From Streptococcus australis (GTDB lineage: Bacteria > Bacillota > Bacilli > Lactobacillales > Streptococcaceae), in contig NZ_JAHZQQ010000023.1 of the NCBI RefSeq assembly GCF_019930045.1, forward strand, positions 1-32,570: 32,570 nucleotides of DNA. The letters are read 5' to 3'. Position numbers and translations under genes: made by a program. A model generated the notes under the pieces. It searched no databases and was not told where the DNA came from. It saw only the letters and a program-made list of their open reading frames with translations. The first letter of the stretch is position 1. The number at the start of each line of letters is the position of its first letter. Below are positions 32,518-32,570 of this stretch, in pieces.

Positions 32518-32570
32518 ACACTCAAGTAAAGTTGCGGAGTGTTAATCAAATAAGCTTTCAAGTGTGTCAG
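32491..32570. mobile_element. possible left end of an IS256-family insertion sequence (partial)
   Basis: From about 32491 the sequence changes from CorA coding to GATTCTGTCAATAATTTTGT followed by GTAAACACTC. A terminal repeat ending in TTTTGTGTAAA is, as I recall, usual for IS256-type elements in Gram-positive cocci. The element would continue right of the window; no transposase is visible within it. A short hairpin ACACTC...GAGTGT follows. Confidence 0.4.

Overview
The window comes from a streptococcus, most likely a viridans (mitis/sanguinis/parasanguinis-type) species. Reasons: the gene order glmU - ADP-ribose Nudix - macP - mtnN, which I recall from Streptococcus pneumoniae; the run pbp2b - recR - ddl - murF; low GC; AGGAGG-type ribosome binding sites; many extended -10 (TGnTATAAT) promoters; and an ECF-type thiT behind a TPP riboswitch. 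I cannot name the species from sequence alone.

Region 1 (1-12.0 kb) is accessory. It carries about 19 small genes, all on the + strand, each about 90-310 codons. Most look like immunity proteins of polymorphic/contact-dependent toxin systems: several SUKH (SMI1/KNR4-like) proteins, Imm26-like, Imm50-like, NTF2-fold, DUF6881-like, DUF4304-like, DUF6707-like, HEAT-repeat (two paralogues 6 kb apart) and LRR-like proteins, plus several I do not recognise. No toxin, secretion gene, transposase or integrase is visible here. This fits a bank of orphan immunity genes downstream of a toxin locus that lies left of the window, or one collected against competitors' toxins. Short ORF stubs sit directly in front of several intact genes, as expected from repeated cassette replacement.

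Region 2 (12.0-13.8 kb) is a small overlapping group: a Nudix hydrolase, a stand-alone PEP-utilising-type TIM barrel lacking the usual catalytic cysteine, and an ASCH-domain gene broken by a 1-nt frameshift near its 3' end. An intergenic stretch (13.8-14.17 kb) follows; it holds a 141-bp cloverleaf-like inverted-repeat element and the glmU promoter.

Region 3 (14.2-20 kb) is core: glmU (UDP-GlcNAc synthesis), an ADP-ribose Nudix hydrolase, macP (activator of a class A PBP) and mtnN on +; nth on +, with the iron-sulfur cysteines partly lost; then a membrane-anchored XRE regulator, a VOC protein and exoA on -.

Region 4 (20-28.5 kb) is a peptidoglycan and repair block: pbp2b, recR, ddl, murF, then a Nudix_N/Nudix gene split by a frameshift and three tandem YwaF/TIGR02206 membrane proteins.

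Region 5 (28.5-32.57 kb) holds prfC (release factor 3), preceded by a start-stop mini-ORF in its leader; thiT on - behind a TPP riboswitch; a bacterial PH-domain protein; and a CorA-family gene cut off before its membrane helices, apparently by the end of an IS256-like insertion sequence at the right edge. No tRNA, rRNA or CRISPR array was seen.
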